In this document: positions 47,178 to 56,074 of the stretch, piece by piece
Layout: every line of letters begins with the position of its first letter
Numbering within the stretch: the first letter of the stretch is position 1
Assembly: GCA_947494975.1 (NCBI GenBank)
Contig: CANLXA010000002.1
Coordinates: 248,001 to 312,000 of the forward strand
Origin: an uncultured Roseicyclus sp.
GTDB taxonomy: Bacteria > Pseudomonadota > Alphaproteobacteria > Rhodobacterales > Rhodobacteraceae
Reading direction: 5' to 3'
Length of the DNA stretch: 64,000 nucleotides
Notes under the pieces: generated by a model
The model's input: the letters and a program-made list of their open reading frames with translations, nothing else
What the model was told of the DNA's origin: nothing
Databases searched by the model: none
Made by a program: the position numbers and the translations under genes

Positions 47178-47232
47178 GGGCGGGGACCCCGGTGCTGCGC
47201 CCTGATCCTGCCGCCGGTTTGAAGGTGTCCTG

Positions 47233-47481
47233 ATGCCCAATCCGATCCCGCTGCGCATTGCCGATATCTATGTGCCCGTCAAACGGGCCAAGACGCTGCA
47301 GCCCGAGAAGGTGGAGGCGCTGGCCAATGATATCCTCGAGAACGGCCAGACCACGCCGATCAGCGTGCGCGAGGGCAAGGGGCGCTATGTGCTGATCGAG
47401 GGGTATCACCGGCTGGAGGCGCTTCGGGCGCTGGGCGAAGAGCGGGTGGTGGTGTTCGTGGTGCAGGCCCGCCAGCACTAG
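47233..47481 (+). CDS. Small ParB/sulfiredoxin-fold protein
   Basis: An 82-residue protein consisting only of a ParB N-terminal-like domain: LRIADIYVPVKRAKTLQPEKVEALANDILENGQTTPISVREGKGRYVLIEGYHRLEALRALGE. The GYHRLEA motif is the nucleotide-binding GxxRxxA-like box of the ParB/Srx fold. It has no helix-turn-helix, so it is not a partition ParB. Role unknown. AAGG lies about 8 bases before the ATG. Confidence 0.8.
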   Translation: MPNPIPLRIADIYVPVKRAKTLQPEKVEALANDILENGQTTPISVREGKGRYVLIEGYHRLEALRALGEERVVVFVVQARQH

Positions 47482-47597
47482 GGGCGGCGGCCCCGGGGGT
47501 TTCGAAAGCGTGAATTGATCGCTCGCGCGGGTTCTGGCATATTCGAGTGCAGAGCAGACCCGGGCGCAAAGACCCGATCCCAACCGAGGCGACATTG

Positions 47598-47897
47598 ATG
47601 AAACTGATTTATCCGGCGCTTGCGGCCGTATTTCTGGCCGTTCCGACCTCCGCATCTGCAAACCCGATCCAGCGGGCCTGTCTGGCCTCGGACAACAATT
47701 CCTCGCGCGCCTTGTGTTCGTGTATCGGCGACGCGGCCGATGCCACGCTGTCGCGCAGCCAGATGCGGGAAGGCGCGCGGTGGTTCGACGATCCGCAGCG
47801 CGCGCAGGATGTGCGCCAGTCGGACCGCGCGTCTGACGAGGCGATGTGGCAGGCGTGGCGGACCTTCTCGTCACTGGCCGAGCAGCGCTGCGGCTGA
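47598..47897 (+). CDS. Small secreted Cys-containing protein
   Basis: A 99-residue protein with a Sec signal peptide (MKLIYPALAAVFLAVPTSASA, cleavage near ASA/NP) and four cysteines in the mature part (ACLASD, LCSCIGDAA and the C-terminal RCG), suggesting disulfides in the periplasm. The start is the internal Met18 of the ORF. It is convergent with the phosphatase gene. Family not recognised. Confidence 0.7.
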   Translation: MKLIYPALAAVFLAVPTSASANPIQRACLASDNNSSRALCSCIGDAADATLSRSQMREGARWFDDPQRAQDVRQSDRASDEAMWQAWRTFSSLAEQRCG

Positions 47898-47909
47898 TCG
47901 GCGATCGGA

Positions 47910-48338
47910 TCAGGTGCTGAGCGCGCGGGCCCATCCCTCGGCCGCCGCTTCGATCAGATCCAGCGCCCCGTCGAAATCACCGGTATAATACGGATCCGGC
48001 ACGGCCCCGCCGCCGACCGGCGCGCGGAACAGGTCGATCCGTGTGCCCTGCGGCGCCATCCTCATCAGGTCCGACAGGTTCTGCTCATCCATGGCAAGGA
48101 TCAGGTCGAAGGCGGTGAAATCCGCGGCCGTGACCTGCCGGGCGCGTTGGGTGCTGAGATCGTAGCCGCGGGCGGCGGCGGCGTCGATCGCGGGCGGGTA
48201 GGGCGGCTTGCCGATATGCCAATCGCCGGTGCCCGCGCTGTCGATCCGCATCCCGGGCAGCCGCGCGCGCAACACGGCTTCGGCGGTGGGGGAGCGGCAG
48301 ATGTTGCCGAGGCAGACGCAGAGGATAGAGTGGGTCAT
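47910..48338 (-). CDS. Low-molecular-weight protein tyrosine phosphatase
   Basis: A 142-residue cytoplasmic phosphatase with the signature loop C9-LGNIC-R15-S (C-x5-R-S) and the general-acid Asp in VPDPYY near residue 114. Substrate unknown; such enzymes often act on arginine or tyrosine phosphates in exopolysaccharide or stress regulation. Divergent from the secreted-protein gene downstream. Confidence 0.93.
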   Translation of the reverse strand: MTHSILCVCLGNICRSPTAEAVLRARLPGMRIDSAGTGDWHIGKPPYPPAIDAAAARGYDLSTQRARQVTAADFTAFDLILAMDEQNLSDLMRMAPQGTRIDLFRAPVGGGAVPDPYYTGDFDGALDLIEAAAEGWARALST

Positions 48339-48372
48339 CGCCGAGAGATGACAATCGGAAGGCCCATACGCA

Positions 48373-48948
48373 ATGGCAAAGTTTTGGAATTGGATCGCGG
48401 CCTGGATGCTGGCGTTGTGTGGCGCGGCCCAGGCGCAGGCGCCGGATTGGGTGACGGCGGGAGAGCAGTTGATCTACCCGTTGCCCGAGGCGGCGGTGCT
48501 GATTGGAACGGAAGACACGGGCAGGTTTTTCGAACGGCAATATGTGATGCCGGACCCGGAGGGTGGGGGGCCGCAGGGCGGGTTGCTGATCACGGTCTAC
48601 GAAATCGCCCCCGGCTCGGCCGAGGCAGAGGCGCTCTTGGTCGAGGCGGCCACGAGTATCGCTGATGCCTGCCCGGCCCTGGAGATACACGAAGAGGGCG
48701 CGCTGGACGTGGCCGGGCGGCGGGCCGATGGGGCGCTTCTGGCATGCCCCGCCGCGATCCAGTCAGACGAGGTGGTGATCGACACTTATGAGATCCTCGT
48801 GGTTCTGCCCGGCGAAGAGCGCATGTTCCTTGTGCTTCGGATTTTGCAGGCCGCGGCATCGGAGCTGTCATTCACCGATCATTTCCAGCGGCTGGGGGAC
48901 GCCGTGTTGTGCGGGTCCGCAAATGCCGGGAGGTGCAGCGATGACTGA
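48373..48948 (+). CDS. Secreted hypothetical protein
   Basis: A 191-residue protein with an N-terminal signal (MAKFWNWIAAWMLALCGAAQA) and a mature region without recognisable motif. It contains four cysteines (DACPALE, LACPAA, LCGSAN, RCSDD), consistent with a periplasmic fold. Its stop overlaps the sirtuin ATG by 8 bases, so the two are translated together. Confidence 0.65.
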   Translation: MAKFWNWIAAWMLALCGAAQAQAPDWVTAGEQLIYPLPEAAVLIGTEDTGRFFERQYVMPDPEGGGPQGGLLITVYEIAPGSAEAEALLVEAATSIADACPALEIHEEGALDVAGRRADGALLACPAAIQSDEVVIDTYEILVVLPGEERMFLVLRILQAAASELSFTDHFQRLGDAVLCGSANAGRCSDD

Positions 48949-49630
48949 AACAGGGCCTCGCATCGTGGTTCTGACCGGGGCGGGCGTGTCGGCGGAAAGC
49001 GGGCTGGGCACGTTTCGCGACAAGGATGGGCTCTGGACGAAATACGATCTGGCGGAGGTGGCCACACCGGAAGGGTTTGCCGCCGATCCCGCGAAGGTCC
49101 ACGCCTTCTACAACGCACGTCGCAAGAATGCGCGGGCGGCGGAACCGAACGCGGCCCATGGGGCGCTGGCGCGGCTGGAGGCGGCGGGGGCGTTAATAGT
49201 GACGCAGAATGTCGATGACCTGCATGAACGGGCGGGGGCGGCGGGCGTGGTGCATATGCATGGCGAGTTGATGCGCGCGCTGTGTGCGGCCTGCGGCGCG
49301 ACATGGGAGGCGCCGGACGTCATGGAGGTGGGCGATGCCTGCCCCGATTGCGGCGGCGGGCCATGCCGCCCCGATATCGTGTGGTTCGGGGAATTCCCCT
49401 ATCACATGGACCGGATCGCGGAGGCGGTGCAGGGGTGTGAGCTTTTCGTGGCCATTGGCACGTCGGGCGAGGTCTACCCGGCGGCGGGGTTTGTGGAGGA
49501 GGCGCGGGGCGCGGGGGCGCGGACGCTGGAGATCAATCTGGAGGCGACGGGCGGGCGGTTTGACCAGCGGATCCTCGGCCCGGCCAGCGACGTGGTGCCG
49601 GATTGGGTGGAGGGCCTTCTGGGCCGCTGA
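48941..49630 (+). CDS. cobB: NAD-dependent protein deacylase (sirtuin, CobB-like)
   Basis: A 229-residue Sir2-family enzyme that removes lysine acyl groups using NAD. Motifs seen are GAGVSAESGLGTFRD, TQNVDDLHERAG, the catalytic HMHGEL and the zinc pair CAAC...CPDCGG. The Tyr-x2-Arg (YNARR) near residue 53 is the class III feature linked to desuccinylation. The start at MTETGPRIVVLTG overlaps the preceding stop; the longer ORF extension is the other frame. Confidence 0.93.
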   Translation: MTETGPRIVVLTGAGVSAESGLGTFRDKDGLWTKYDLAEVATPEGFAADPAKVHAFYNARRKNARAAEPNAAHGALARLEAAGALIVTQNVDDLHERAGAAGVVHMHGELMRALCAACGATWEAPDVMEVGDACPDCGGGPCRPDIVWFGEFPYHMDRIAEAVQGCELFVAIGTSGEVYPAAGFVEEARGAGARTLEINLEATGGRFDQRILGPASDVVPDWVEGLLGR

Positions 49631-49695
49631 CGATTCTGTGACCGCGCCGGGGCCCGGGGCCGGGCTATACCCTTGCACACAGGAGCGACCGGGGG

Positions 49696-50295
49696 ATGTG
49701 GGCGATGGATCATCGGATGAAAGTGGCGGCCATTGGCGCGGTTATCTGCGCGCTGGCATCCCCAGCCACGGCCTGGGTGCTGGGCGGAGAGATCGTGCAG
49801 CAAAGCGGGGCGGGGGAGTTCGTGATCCTCGACCCGTCGGAACCCTTCGCCGTGGGGGCGGATACGTTCAACACCGATCACCTCTATGCGTTCAACGAGG
49901 ATCAGAACATCACCCTGATCGAGCCGATCCGCGTGGATATCGGCGGCTGCATGGCCGCGCCTACGGGGCGTGGTGGCGTGATTGCCGCGGGGACCGTCGT
50001 GGCGAGCCATTACGTGTTTTTCGACAGCGTCGATGGCATCCATTACGGTTATGTCGATTTCGACGCGCCGATCCTGGGCATCGCGGCGTTTCAGGACAGC
50101 ATGGCGGCGACGGATTTTCTGGCCAACACCAACGTGACCTATCTGAGCCTTGAGCTGCGCGGGCTGGAGCGGGGGGATCAGGTGTGGGTGGATGAGGACG
50201 ACCCGCACCGCCTCTGGGTCTATTGGGCGGGGTCGAGCCCCGGCGATTACATCCGGGTGTTCACCGCACAAAGCTCTGCCGCGCCGTTGATGTAG
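49696..50295 (+). CDS. Secreted hypothetical protein
   Basis: A 199-residue protein with a signal peptide (MKVAAIGAVICALASPATA following a short basic lead) and an all-beta-looking mature part (DNITLIEP..DIGG, GVIAAGTVVASHYVFFDSV, GYVDFDAPILGIAAF). No family identified. The ATG at 49696 is used; an ATG at 49717 would also give a complete signal peptide. Confidence 0.65.
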   Translation: MWAMDHRMKVAAIGAVICALASPATAWVLGGEIVQQSGAGEFVILDPSEPFAVGADTFNTDHLYAFNEDQNITLIEPIRVDIGGCMAAPTGRGGVIAAGTVVASHYVFFDSVDGIHYGYVDFDAPILGIAAFQDSMAATDFLANTNVTYLSLELRGLERGDQVWVDEDDPHRLWVYWAGSSPGDYIRVFTAQSSAAPLM

Positions 50296-50409
50296 GGGGG
50301 GGCGGGATCGGTGGCCGGATTGAACAGCCCGCAGCACGGCGCTGGCCCATGTCGCGCGCGGTTGGCCCACCAGATCGACGGTCGGCCCTCGTAATCCCGG
50401 GCACTGGTC

Positions 50410-51111
50410 TTACAGAACCGTGCGCAGTTGGTGACCAGGGCCGAACAGCAACCGAACCTTCGTAACGGACGCGGCTCCATCCCAGGTGAGGCGGTCGATT
50501 GCGAACAGGGCGCTGCTGGCAGGGCAGCCCAGGATGGCGGCCTCGTCGGGTGTTGCCGAGGTGGCCGAAAAGGCGATTTCGCCATGGGTGTAGGGGGCGT
50601 GGCGGAGCAGCCATTCATTGGCGCTGACGCTGTCGAAGGGCTCCTGCATCGCATCGGGGACCACGTCCGGATTGATCCAGCGATCCTCGAAGGCGTAGGG
50701 CGCATCATCGGCCAGATGCAGGGCGCGGATATGCAGAAGCGGACGCTGGGCGCTGGTTTTCATCGCCCCGCTGATCGCCAAGGGCGGCACGGCGGCGTCC
50801 CGTTCGATCCGCTGATATCCGTATTTCTGCCCGCGCTCCTCAACCTCGATGCGGATCACCGAGATATCCAGCGTGGCCTTGGCGACCGGCTGGGCGGCGA
50901 CGCGGGTGCCGGCCTTGCGGCGCCTGTCCAGCACACCGCTCTCGGCCAGCGACCGCAAGGCGCGGTTGACCGTGGTGCGGGCGCAGCCGAATTCCTGCGC
51001 CAGTTCGGATTCATTGGGGATCAGGTCGCCGGGCTTCCATTCGCGGGCATGGATGCGGCGGCGCACTTCCTCCTGCACCGATTGCCAATTCCGGAAGGAT
51101 GGGCGGTTCAT
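50410..51111 (-). CDS. hutC: Histidine utilisation repressor HutC (GntR family)
   Basis: A 233-residue GntR/HutC-type regulator. The winged-helix domain is residues about 5-75 (SVQEEVRRRIHAREWKPGDLIPNESELAQEFGCARTTVNRALRSLAESGVL), followed by a UTRA ligand domain (LLHIRALHLADDAPYAFEDRWINP...). Urocanate is the usual inducer in this family. Translation is coupled to hutF by an ATGA overlap, so the repressor lies in the operon it controls. The 441-residue ORF in the track is extended by the hutF antiframe. Confidence 0.95.
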   Translation of the reverse strand: MNRPSFRNWQSVQEEVRRRIHAREWKPGDLIPNESELAQEFGCARTTVNRALRSLAESGVLDRRRKAGTRVAAQPVAKATLDISVIRIEVEERGQKYGYQRIERDAAVPPLAISGAMKTSAQRPLLHIRALHLADDAPYAFEDRWINPDVVPDAMQEPFDSVSANEWLLRHAPYTHGEIAFSATSATPDEAAILGCPASSALFAIDRLTWDGAASVTKVRLLFGPGHQLRTVL

Positions 51112-52475
51112 AGGGCATCTTTCAAGGCGTCGATGGTGCGCCGGTAGGCCGCCACGATCCGGGCGCGGGCGATATGTTCGCCGTCCCTTACCATGTGCCG
51201 TCCCGCCGACCAAACATCGCGCACCAGCCGATCGTCGCCTGCAAAGATCCACGCGTCGAGCGCGGTATCGCCACTGCGCCCCCACAGGGGGTCGGAGGAC
51301 GTATCGAGCGCCAGCATGTCCGCCCAATACCCAACCTCCAGCCGCCCGGTCCTGCGCCCCGTGGCCTGCGCGCCACCTGTCAGGATGCCTTCGAACAGGC
51401 GCCGCCCGGTGGATTGATCGGGGGAGGCGAGCGCCGCCCGCGTGCCATCGCGCAGGCGTTGCGAATAGTCGAGCGTGCGCAGCTCTTCGCTCAGGGCGAT
51501 GCGGATGTTGCTGTCCGATCCCACGGCGATGGCGCCGTTGGCCGCCATCCACCGCACCGCGTCGAAAATCCCGTCGCCCAGGCTGCTTTCGGTGATGGGG
51601 CACAGCCCCGCCACCGCCCCCGTCCGCGCCAGGCGCTCGGTTTCCCGCGGCTGCATCTGGGTGCAGTGGATCAGGCACCACCGTGGGTTCAGGTCCATGT
51701 GGTCCAGGGCCCAGTCGACGGGCCGCGCGCCCCAATGGGCCTGCACTTCGTCGACTTCGGGGCGCTGCTCGGCCAGGTGCATATGGATCGGGCCGGACGG
51801 AAAGTGCCGGGAATAGGCCGAGAGGTCATCGCGGCCCACGGCGCGGAGCGAATGGGGCGCGACGCCGTGGGTTGTGTCCACGGGAAGCGGGGAGAGGGCT
51901 GCGATGGCGCGATCGTGGAGGGTTTGAAACCGCTCCAGATCGTTGCCGAACCGGATCTGCCCGGCGGTCAGGGCGCGCCCGTCACATCCGCCGAACTGGT
52001 AATGGACCGGTAGCAGACAGAGCCCGATGCCGGTTTGACCGGCGGCCGCCGCGATACGCGCCGACATCTCGGCGATATCGTCATAGGGGGCACCACCGGG
52101 CTGGTGGTGAAGGTAGTGGAATTCGGCGTTGGTGGCATAGCCCGCTTCCAGCATTTCCATCTGCACCAGCGCGGCGATGGCCTCGACATGGTCGGGCGTC
52201 AGCCGGTCGAGGAAGCGGAACATCAGCTGCCGCCATGTCCAGAAGCTGTCGCTCGCCGTTGGCCCGCGCCGTTCGGTGAGGCCCGCCATCGCGCGTTGGA
52301 AGGCGTGGCTGTGAACATTGACAGGTGCGGGCACCAGAAGGGCGGTCCGCGTGCCGGCGGCGGGCGCATCGTGCTGGACGTTGGCAATCCGCCCGTCCGC
52401 GTCGATATCGATCCGCACGCCCTGGGCCCACCCGGTGGGGAGCAACGCGGTTTCGGCCCAGAATGTGGTCATCAT
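51108..52475 (-). CDS. hutF: Formimidoylglutamate deiminase
   Basis: A 455-residue amidohydrolase that deaminates N-formimino-glutamate to N-formylglutamate, the five-step variant of histidine catabolism. Metal ligands: the HxH in VNVHSHAFQ, the histidine in IHMHLAEQRPE and the Asp in AVGSDSN. Start at MMTTFWAE (52475 or the adjacent ATG, 52472). It is paired with hutG downstream of hutI, consistent with the HutF/HutG route instead of HutE. Confidence 0.95.
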   Translation of the reverse strand: MMTTFWAETALLPTGWAQGVRIDIDADGRIANVQHDAPAAGTRTALLVPAPVNVHSHAFQRAMAGLTERRGPTASDSFWTWRQLMFRFLDRLTPDHVEAIAALVQMEMLEAGYATNAEFHYLHHQPGGAPYDDIAEMSARIAAAAGQTGIGLCLLPVHYQFGGCDGRALTAGQIRFGNDLERFQTLHDRAIAALSPLPVDTTHGVAPHSLRAVGRDDLSAYSRHFPSGPIHMHLAEQRPEVDEVQAHWGARPVDWALDHMDLNPRWCLIHCTQMQPRETERLARTGAVAGLCPITESSLGDGIFDAVRWMAANGAIAVGSDSNIRIALSEELRTLDYSQRLRDGTRAALASPDQSTGRRLFEGILTGGAQATGRRTGRLEVGYWADMLALDTSSDPLWGRSGDTALDAWIFAGDDRLVRDVWSAGRHMVRDGEHIARARIVAAYRRTIDALKDAL

Positions 52476-52483
52476 GCGCTCGC

Positions 52484-52513
52484 TTGACAGATTATTATGT
52501 ATGCACATAACAT
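52484..52513 (+). promoter_or_regulatory. Predicted hutIHGU promoter
   Basis: TTGACA at 52484-52489, an 18-base spacer, then TAACAT at 52508-52513. It faces hutI and overlaps the palindromic operator. Inferred from consensus matches only. Confidence 0.5.
52495..52510. promoter_or_regulatory. Predicted HutC operator
   Basis: TTATGTATGCACATAA has perfect six-base arms around ATGC and resembles GntR-family operators (TGTATNNNATACA-like). It sits between the divergent hutF and hutI starts, overlapping both predicted promoters. Binding by HutC is inferred. Confidence 0.6.
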
Positions 52514-52535
52514 CATTAAACACAATTTATTGCAA
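52507..52535 (-). promoter_or_regulatory. Predicted hutFC promoter
   Basis: TTGCAA at 52530-52535 as -35, a 17-base spacer, and TGTTAT at 52507-52512 as -10, reading toward hutF. Its -10 overlaps the hutI -10 and the operator. Confidence 0.45.
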
Positions 52536-52548
52536 GCGAGTCGATCCG

Positions 52549-53742
52549 ATGCTGTTGACCAACGCCAAGATCGCGACGCTCCGAACCGATGACGATTTCG
52601 GGATCATCGAGGCGGGGGCGATCGTACTGGACGGCGCGCGTATCGCGTGGGTCGGCGCGGCGGGTGAGCTTCCGGGCGAGTATCAGGTGCGGGAGACGCA
52701 GGATCTTGACGGCGGCCTTGTCACGCCCGCGCTGATCGATTGCCACACCCACGTGGTGTTTGGCGGCAACCGGGCGGCGGAATTCGAGTTGCGCCTCAAT
52801 GGCGCGAGTTATGAGGAACTGGCCAAGGCGGGCGGGGGGATTGCGTCGACCGTTGCCGCGACGCGGGCCGCGTCCGAGGCGGAGCTGCTGGCCGACGCGC
52901 TCCGCCGTGTGGATGCGATGATCGCCGAGGGCGTCACCCTGATCGAGGTGAAATCCGGCTATGGGCTGGATCGCGGGACGGAGCTGAAAATGCTCCGGGT
53001 TGCGCGGCAATTGGCGCGGAGGCGGCCCATCGAGGTGCGCACCAGCTTCCTCGGCGCCCATGCGGTGCCGCCGGACCATACCGGCAATGCGGATGCCTAT
53101 ATAGACGAGGTTTGCATTCCCACCCTGCGGGCCGCCCATGGCGAGGGTCTTGTCGATGCGGTTGACGGATTTTGTGAGGGCATTGCTTTTGACACGGTGC
53201 AGATGGCGCGGGTGTTCGCGGTCGCCCATGAGCTTGGCCTTCCGGTCAAACTCCATGCCGAGCAATTGTCCCATATCGGCGGCACCCGGCTGGCCGCCGC
53301 GCATGGTGCGCTGAGTGCGGATCATGTGGAATATGCCACCGAGGCGGATGCGCGGGCGCTGGCCGCGGCGGGCACCACCGCCGTCCTGCTGCCCGGCGCG
53401 TTCTACACCCTGCGCGAGACGCAGGCGCCGCCGATCCAGGCGTTCCGTGACCATGGGGTGCCGATGGCGCTGGCGACCGATTGCAACCCCGGATCGTCGC
53501 CGCTCAGCTCGCCCCTGCTTGCCATGAACATGGCCTGCACGCTGTTTCGCCTGACCCCGTTGGAGGCGCTGTTGGGGATGACGGCCCATGCGGCCCGCGC
53601 CTTGGGCGAGAGCGGCAGGGGCCGGATTGCGCGCGGCGCCATCGCCGATCTTTGCGTCTGGGATGCCGCACATCCCGCGGAGCTGGCCTATCGTATCGGG
53701 TTCAACCCGCTTCGCTCTCGCATTTTCGGGGGCGCGCCATGA
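52549..53742 (+). CDS. hutI: Imidazolonepropionase
   Basis: A 397-residue amidohydrolase that opens imidazolone propionate to formimino-glutamate. Metal-binding [10 protein letters not shown] is near residue 65, followed by [17 protein letters not shown] and the late [10 protein letters not shown]. The ATG at 52549 is the first of the conserved [11 protein letters not shown]; the ORF in the track extends through the promoter region. Ends with an ATGA overlap to hutH. Confidence 0.96.
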   Translation: MLLTNAKIATLRTDDDFGIIEAGAIVLDGARIAWVGAAGELPGEYQVRETQDLDGGLVTPALIDCHTHVVFGGNRAAEFELRLNGASYEELAKAGGGIASTVAATRAASEAELLADALRRVDAMIAEGVTLIEVKSGYGLDRGTELKMLRVARQLARRRPIEVRTSFLGAHAVPPDHTGNADAYIDEVCIPTLRAAHGEGLVDAVDGFCEGIAFDTVQMARVFAVAHELGLPVKLHAEQLSHIGGTRLAAAHGALSADHVEYATEADARALAAAGTTAVLLPGAFYTLRETQAPPIQAFRDHGVPMALATDCNPGSSPLSSPLLAMNMACTLFRLTPLEALLGMTAHAARALGESGRGRIARGAIADLCVWDAAHPAELAYRIGFNPLRSRIFGGAP

Positions 53743-55280
53743 CCATCACGCTGACGCCCGGTGCCGCGACCCTGGGGCAGTTGCACGACATCTGGGCCAA
53801 CGGCCATGCCGTCGCGCTCGACCCAGCCGCCCGTGCGGGTATCGAGGCCGCGCAGGCGCTGGTGGCACAGGCGGCGGCGGGCGAGGCCGCCGTTTACGGC
53901 GTCAATACCGGCTTCGGCAAACTGGCCAGCGTGAAGATCGCCGCCAGGGACGTGGCGACGTTGCAGCGCAATCTGATCCTGTCCCATTGCTGTGGCGTTG
54001 GGGAGCCGCTGGATGCAGCGACCACGCGCCTGATGATGGTGCTGAAATTGCTGTCACTGGGTCGCGGGGCCTCGGGCGTTGCACAGCAGACCGTGGCCCT
54101 GATCGAAGCCATGTTGGAACATGACGTGATCCCGGTGATCCCGTCACAGGGCTCGGTCGGGGCGTCGGGTGATCTGGCACCCTTGGCGCATATGGCCGCC
54201 GCGATGATCGGTGAGGGAGAGGTCATCTGGGCTGGCGACCGGATGCCTGCCGACGCGGCGCTTGCCTTGACGGGCCTGTCGCCGGTGGTGCTCGGGCCGA
54301 AAGAGGGGCTTGCGCTGATCAACGGCACGCAATTTTCCACCGCCTGTGCGCTGGTGGGCCTGTGGGGCGCGTGGCGCAATGCGGAGACCTGCGTGCTGAC
54401 CTGTGCGCTGTCCACCGACGCGATCATGGGCTCCACCGCGCCGTTGCAGGACGCGATCCACACGTTGCGCGGCCATGCAGGCCAGATCGCCGTGGCGCGC
54501 GCGCAGCGGGCGCTGATGGAGGGCAGCCAGATCCGGGAAAGCCACCGCGACGGGGATACCCGCGTGCAGGACCCCTATTGCATCCGCTGCCAGCCCCAGG
54601 TGACGGGTGCGGCCATGGACCTGCTGCATTTCGCGGGGCGCACGCTGGAGGTGGAGGCCAACGCCGTGACGGATAATCCGCTGGTGCTGGTGGAGGAGGG
54701 CCTGATCGTGTCCGGCGGGAACTTCCACGCAGAACCGGTGGGCTTCGCCGCGGACCAGATTGCCGTGGCCATTTCCGAGATCGGAGCCATTGCGCAAAGG
54801 CGTGTCGCGCTGATGGTGGACCCGACGCTGAGCTTCGATCTGCCGCCGTTCCTGACACCCGATCCGGGCCTGAATTCCGGCCTGATGATCGCCGAGGTCA
54901 CGACGGCGGCGCTGATGAGTGAGAACAAGCATCTGGCTAATCCCTGCACGACGGACAGCACGCCGACCTCCGCCAATCAGGAGGATCACGTGAGCATGGC
55001 CGCCCATGCCGCGCGGCGGCTGGAGCGGATGAATGCGAACCTCAACGTCATCCTCGGGGTCGAGGCGATGTGCGGCGCGCAGGGCATCGAGTTTCGCGCG
55101 CCGTTGCAGACCAGCGCGCCGCTGCAGGCGGCGATGGCGGTGCTGCGCGCCGAGGTTCCCGCGATTGCGGAGGATCGCTACATGGCGCCGTCGATCGAGG
55201 CCGCCAGCGCGCTGGTGCGCAGCGGAGCGCTGGCGGGGTCCGTGGAGCTGCCCGGCTTCGTGAAGGGGCATGTAGCATGA
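53739..55280 (+). CDS. hutH: Histidine ammonia-lyase
   Basis: A 513-residue enzyme that converts histidine to urocanate and ammonia. The self-forming MIO cofactor comes from A142-S143-G144 in [24 protein letters not shown] and [11 protein letters not shown] are also canonical. ATGA overlaps couple it to hutI upstream and hutG downstream. The product is the inducer of HutC, so it closes the regulatory loop. Confidence 0.98.
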   Translation: MTITLTPGAATLGQLHDIWANGHAVALDPAARAGIEAAQALVAQAAAGEAAVYGVNTGFGKLASVKIAARDVATLQRNLILSHCCGVGEPLDAATTRLMMVLKLLSLGRGASGVAQQTVALIEAMLEHDVIPVIPSQGSVGASGDLAPLAHMAAAMIGEGEVIWAGDRMPADAALALTGLSPVVLGPKEGLALINGTQFSTACALVGLWGAWRNAETCVLTCALSTDAIMGSTAPLQDAIHTLRGHAGQIAVARAQRALMEGSQIRESHRDGDTRVQDPYCIRCQPQVTGAAMDLLHFAGRTLEVEANAVTDNPLVLVEEGLIVSGGNFHAEPVGFAADQIAVAISEIGAIAQRRVALMVDPTLSFDLPPFLTPDPGLNSGLMIAEVTTAALMSENKHLANPCTTDSTPTSANQEDHVSMAAHAARRLERMNANLNVILGVEAMCGAQGIEFRAPLQTSAPLQAAMAVLRAEVPAIAEDRYMAPSIEAASALVRSGALAGSVELPGFVKGHVA

Positions 55281-56074
55281 GGCCCGTCAGCATTGTCCAA
55301 GGCAGCGGCCCCATCGTTCTGGGCCTGCCCCATACGGGCACCTTTGTGCCCGACGACGTTGCCGCGCGGCTGAATGAGAACGGGCGCAAGCTGGCGGATA
55401 CGGATTGGCATATCGACCGGCTCTATGCCGGGCAGCACCCGGACGTGACCACCGTGCGCGCCAATTTTCACCGCTATGTCATCGACGCGAACCGGGACCC
55501 TGCGGGCGAAAGCCTGTATCCGGGGCAGAACACCACCACGCTGGTGCCGCTTACGGATTTTGACGGGGTGGAGATTTGGGACGACCCGCCCACCGAAGCG
55601 GAGATTGATGCCCGCCGCCGTGAGTTCCATGCGCCATATCATGCAGCGTTGGAAGCGGAGTTGATGCGGGTGCGGGACCTGCGCGGGGTGGCGATCCTCT
55701 ATGATTGCCACTCGATCCGGTCGCATATTCCGTTCCTGTTCGAGGGCACCTTGCCCGATTTCAATGTGGGCACGAATGGCGGCACCACCTGTGCGCCAGA
55801 GATCGAGGCCGCCACCGTCGCGATCTGCGCCGCCGCGCCCTGCACATCGGTGCTGAATGGGCGGTTCAAGGGCGGCTGGACCACGCGGCACTACGGGCGG
55901 CCCGCCGAGAACATCCACGCCATCCAGATGGAACTGGCGCAATCCACCTACCTGACGGACGAGGCCGCGCCCTGGACCTGTGACGCGGCCAAATCCGCCG
56001 CCCTGCGCCCATATCTGACATCCATCCTGACCGAACTGGCCGCTCTGGCCCCGTCCCTAGGAGGCTCCCGATGA
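55277..56074 (+). CDS. hutG: N-formylglutamate deformylase
   Basis: A 265-residue amidohydrolase that cleaves N-formylglutamate into glutamate and formate. The family signatures are [40 protein letters not shown] and [11 protein letters not shown], with GGWTTRHYG later. It is the FGase type, not the arginase-like formiminoglutamase. ATGA overlaps on both sides. Confidence 0.95.
   Translation: MRPVSIVQGSGPIVLGLPHTGTFVPDDVAARLNENGRKLADTDWHIDRLYAGQHPDVTTVRANFHRYVIDANRDPAGESLYPGQNTTTLVPLTDFDGVEIWDDPPTEAEIDARRREFHAPYHAALEAELMRVRDLRGVAILYDCHSIRSHIPFLFEGTLPDFNVGTNGGTTCAPEIEAATVAICAAAPCTSVLNGRFKGGWTTRHYGRPAENIHAIQMELAQSTYLTDEAAPWTCDAAKSAALRPYLTSILTELAALAPSLGGSR

Noticed and set aside
54144-55271. 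375-residue minus-strand ORF opposite hutH.
   Set aside because: Arg/His-rich shadow frame; hutH motifs on the plus strand are decisive.
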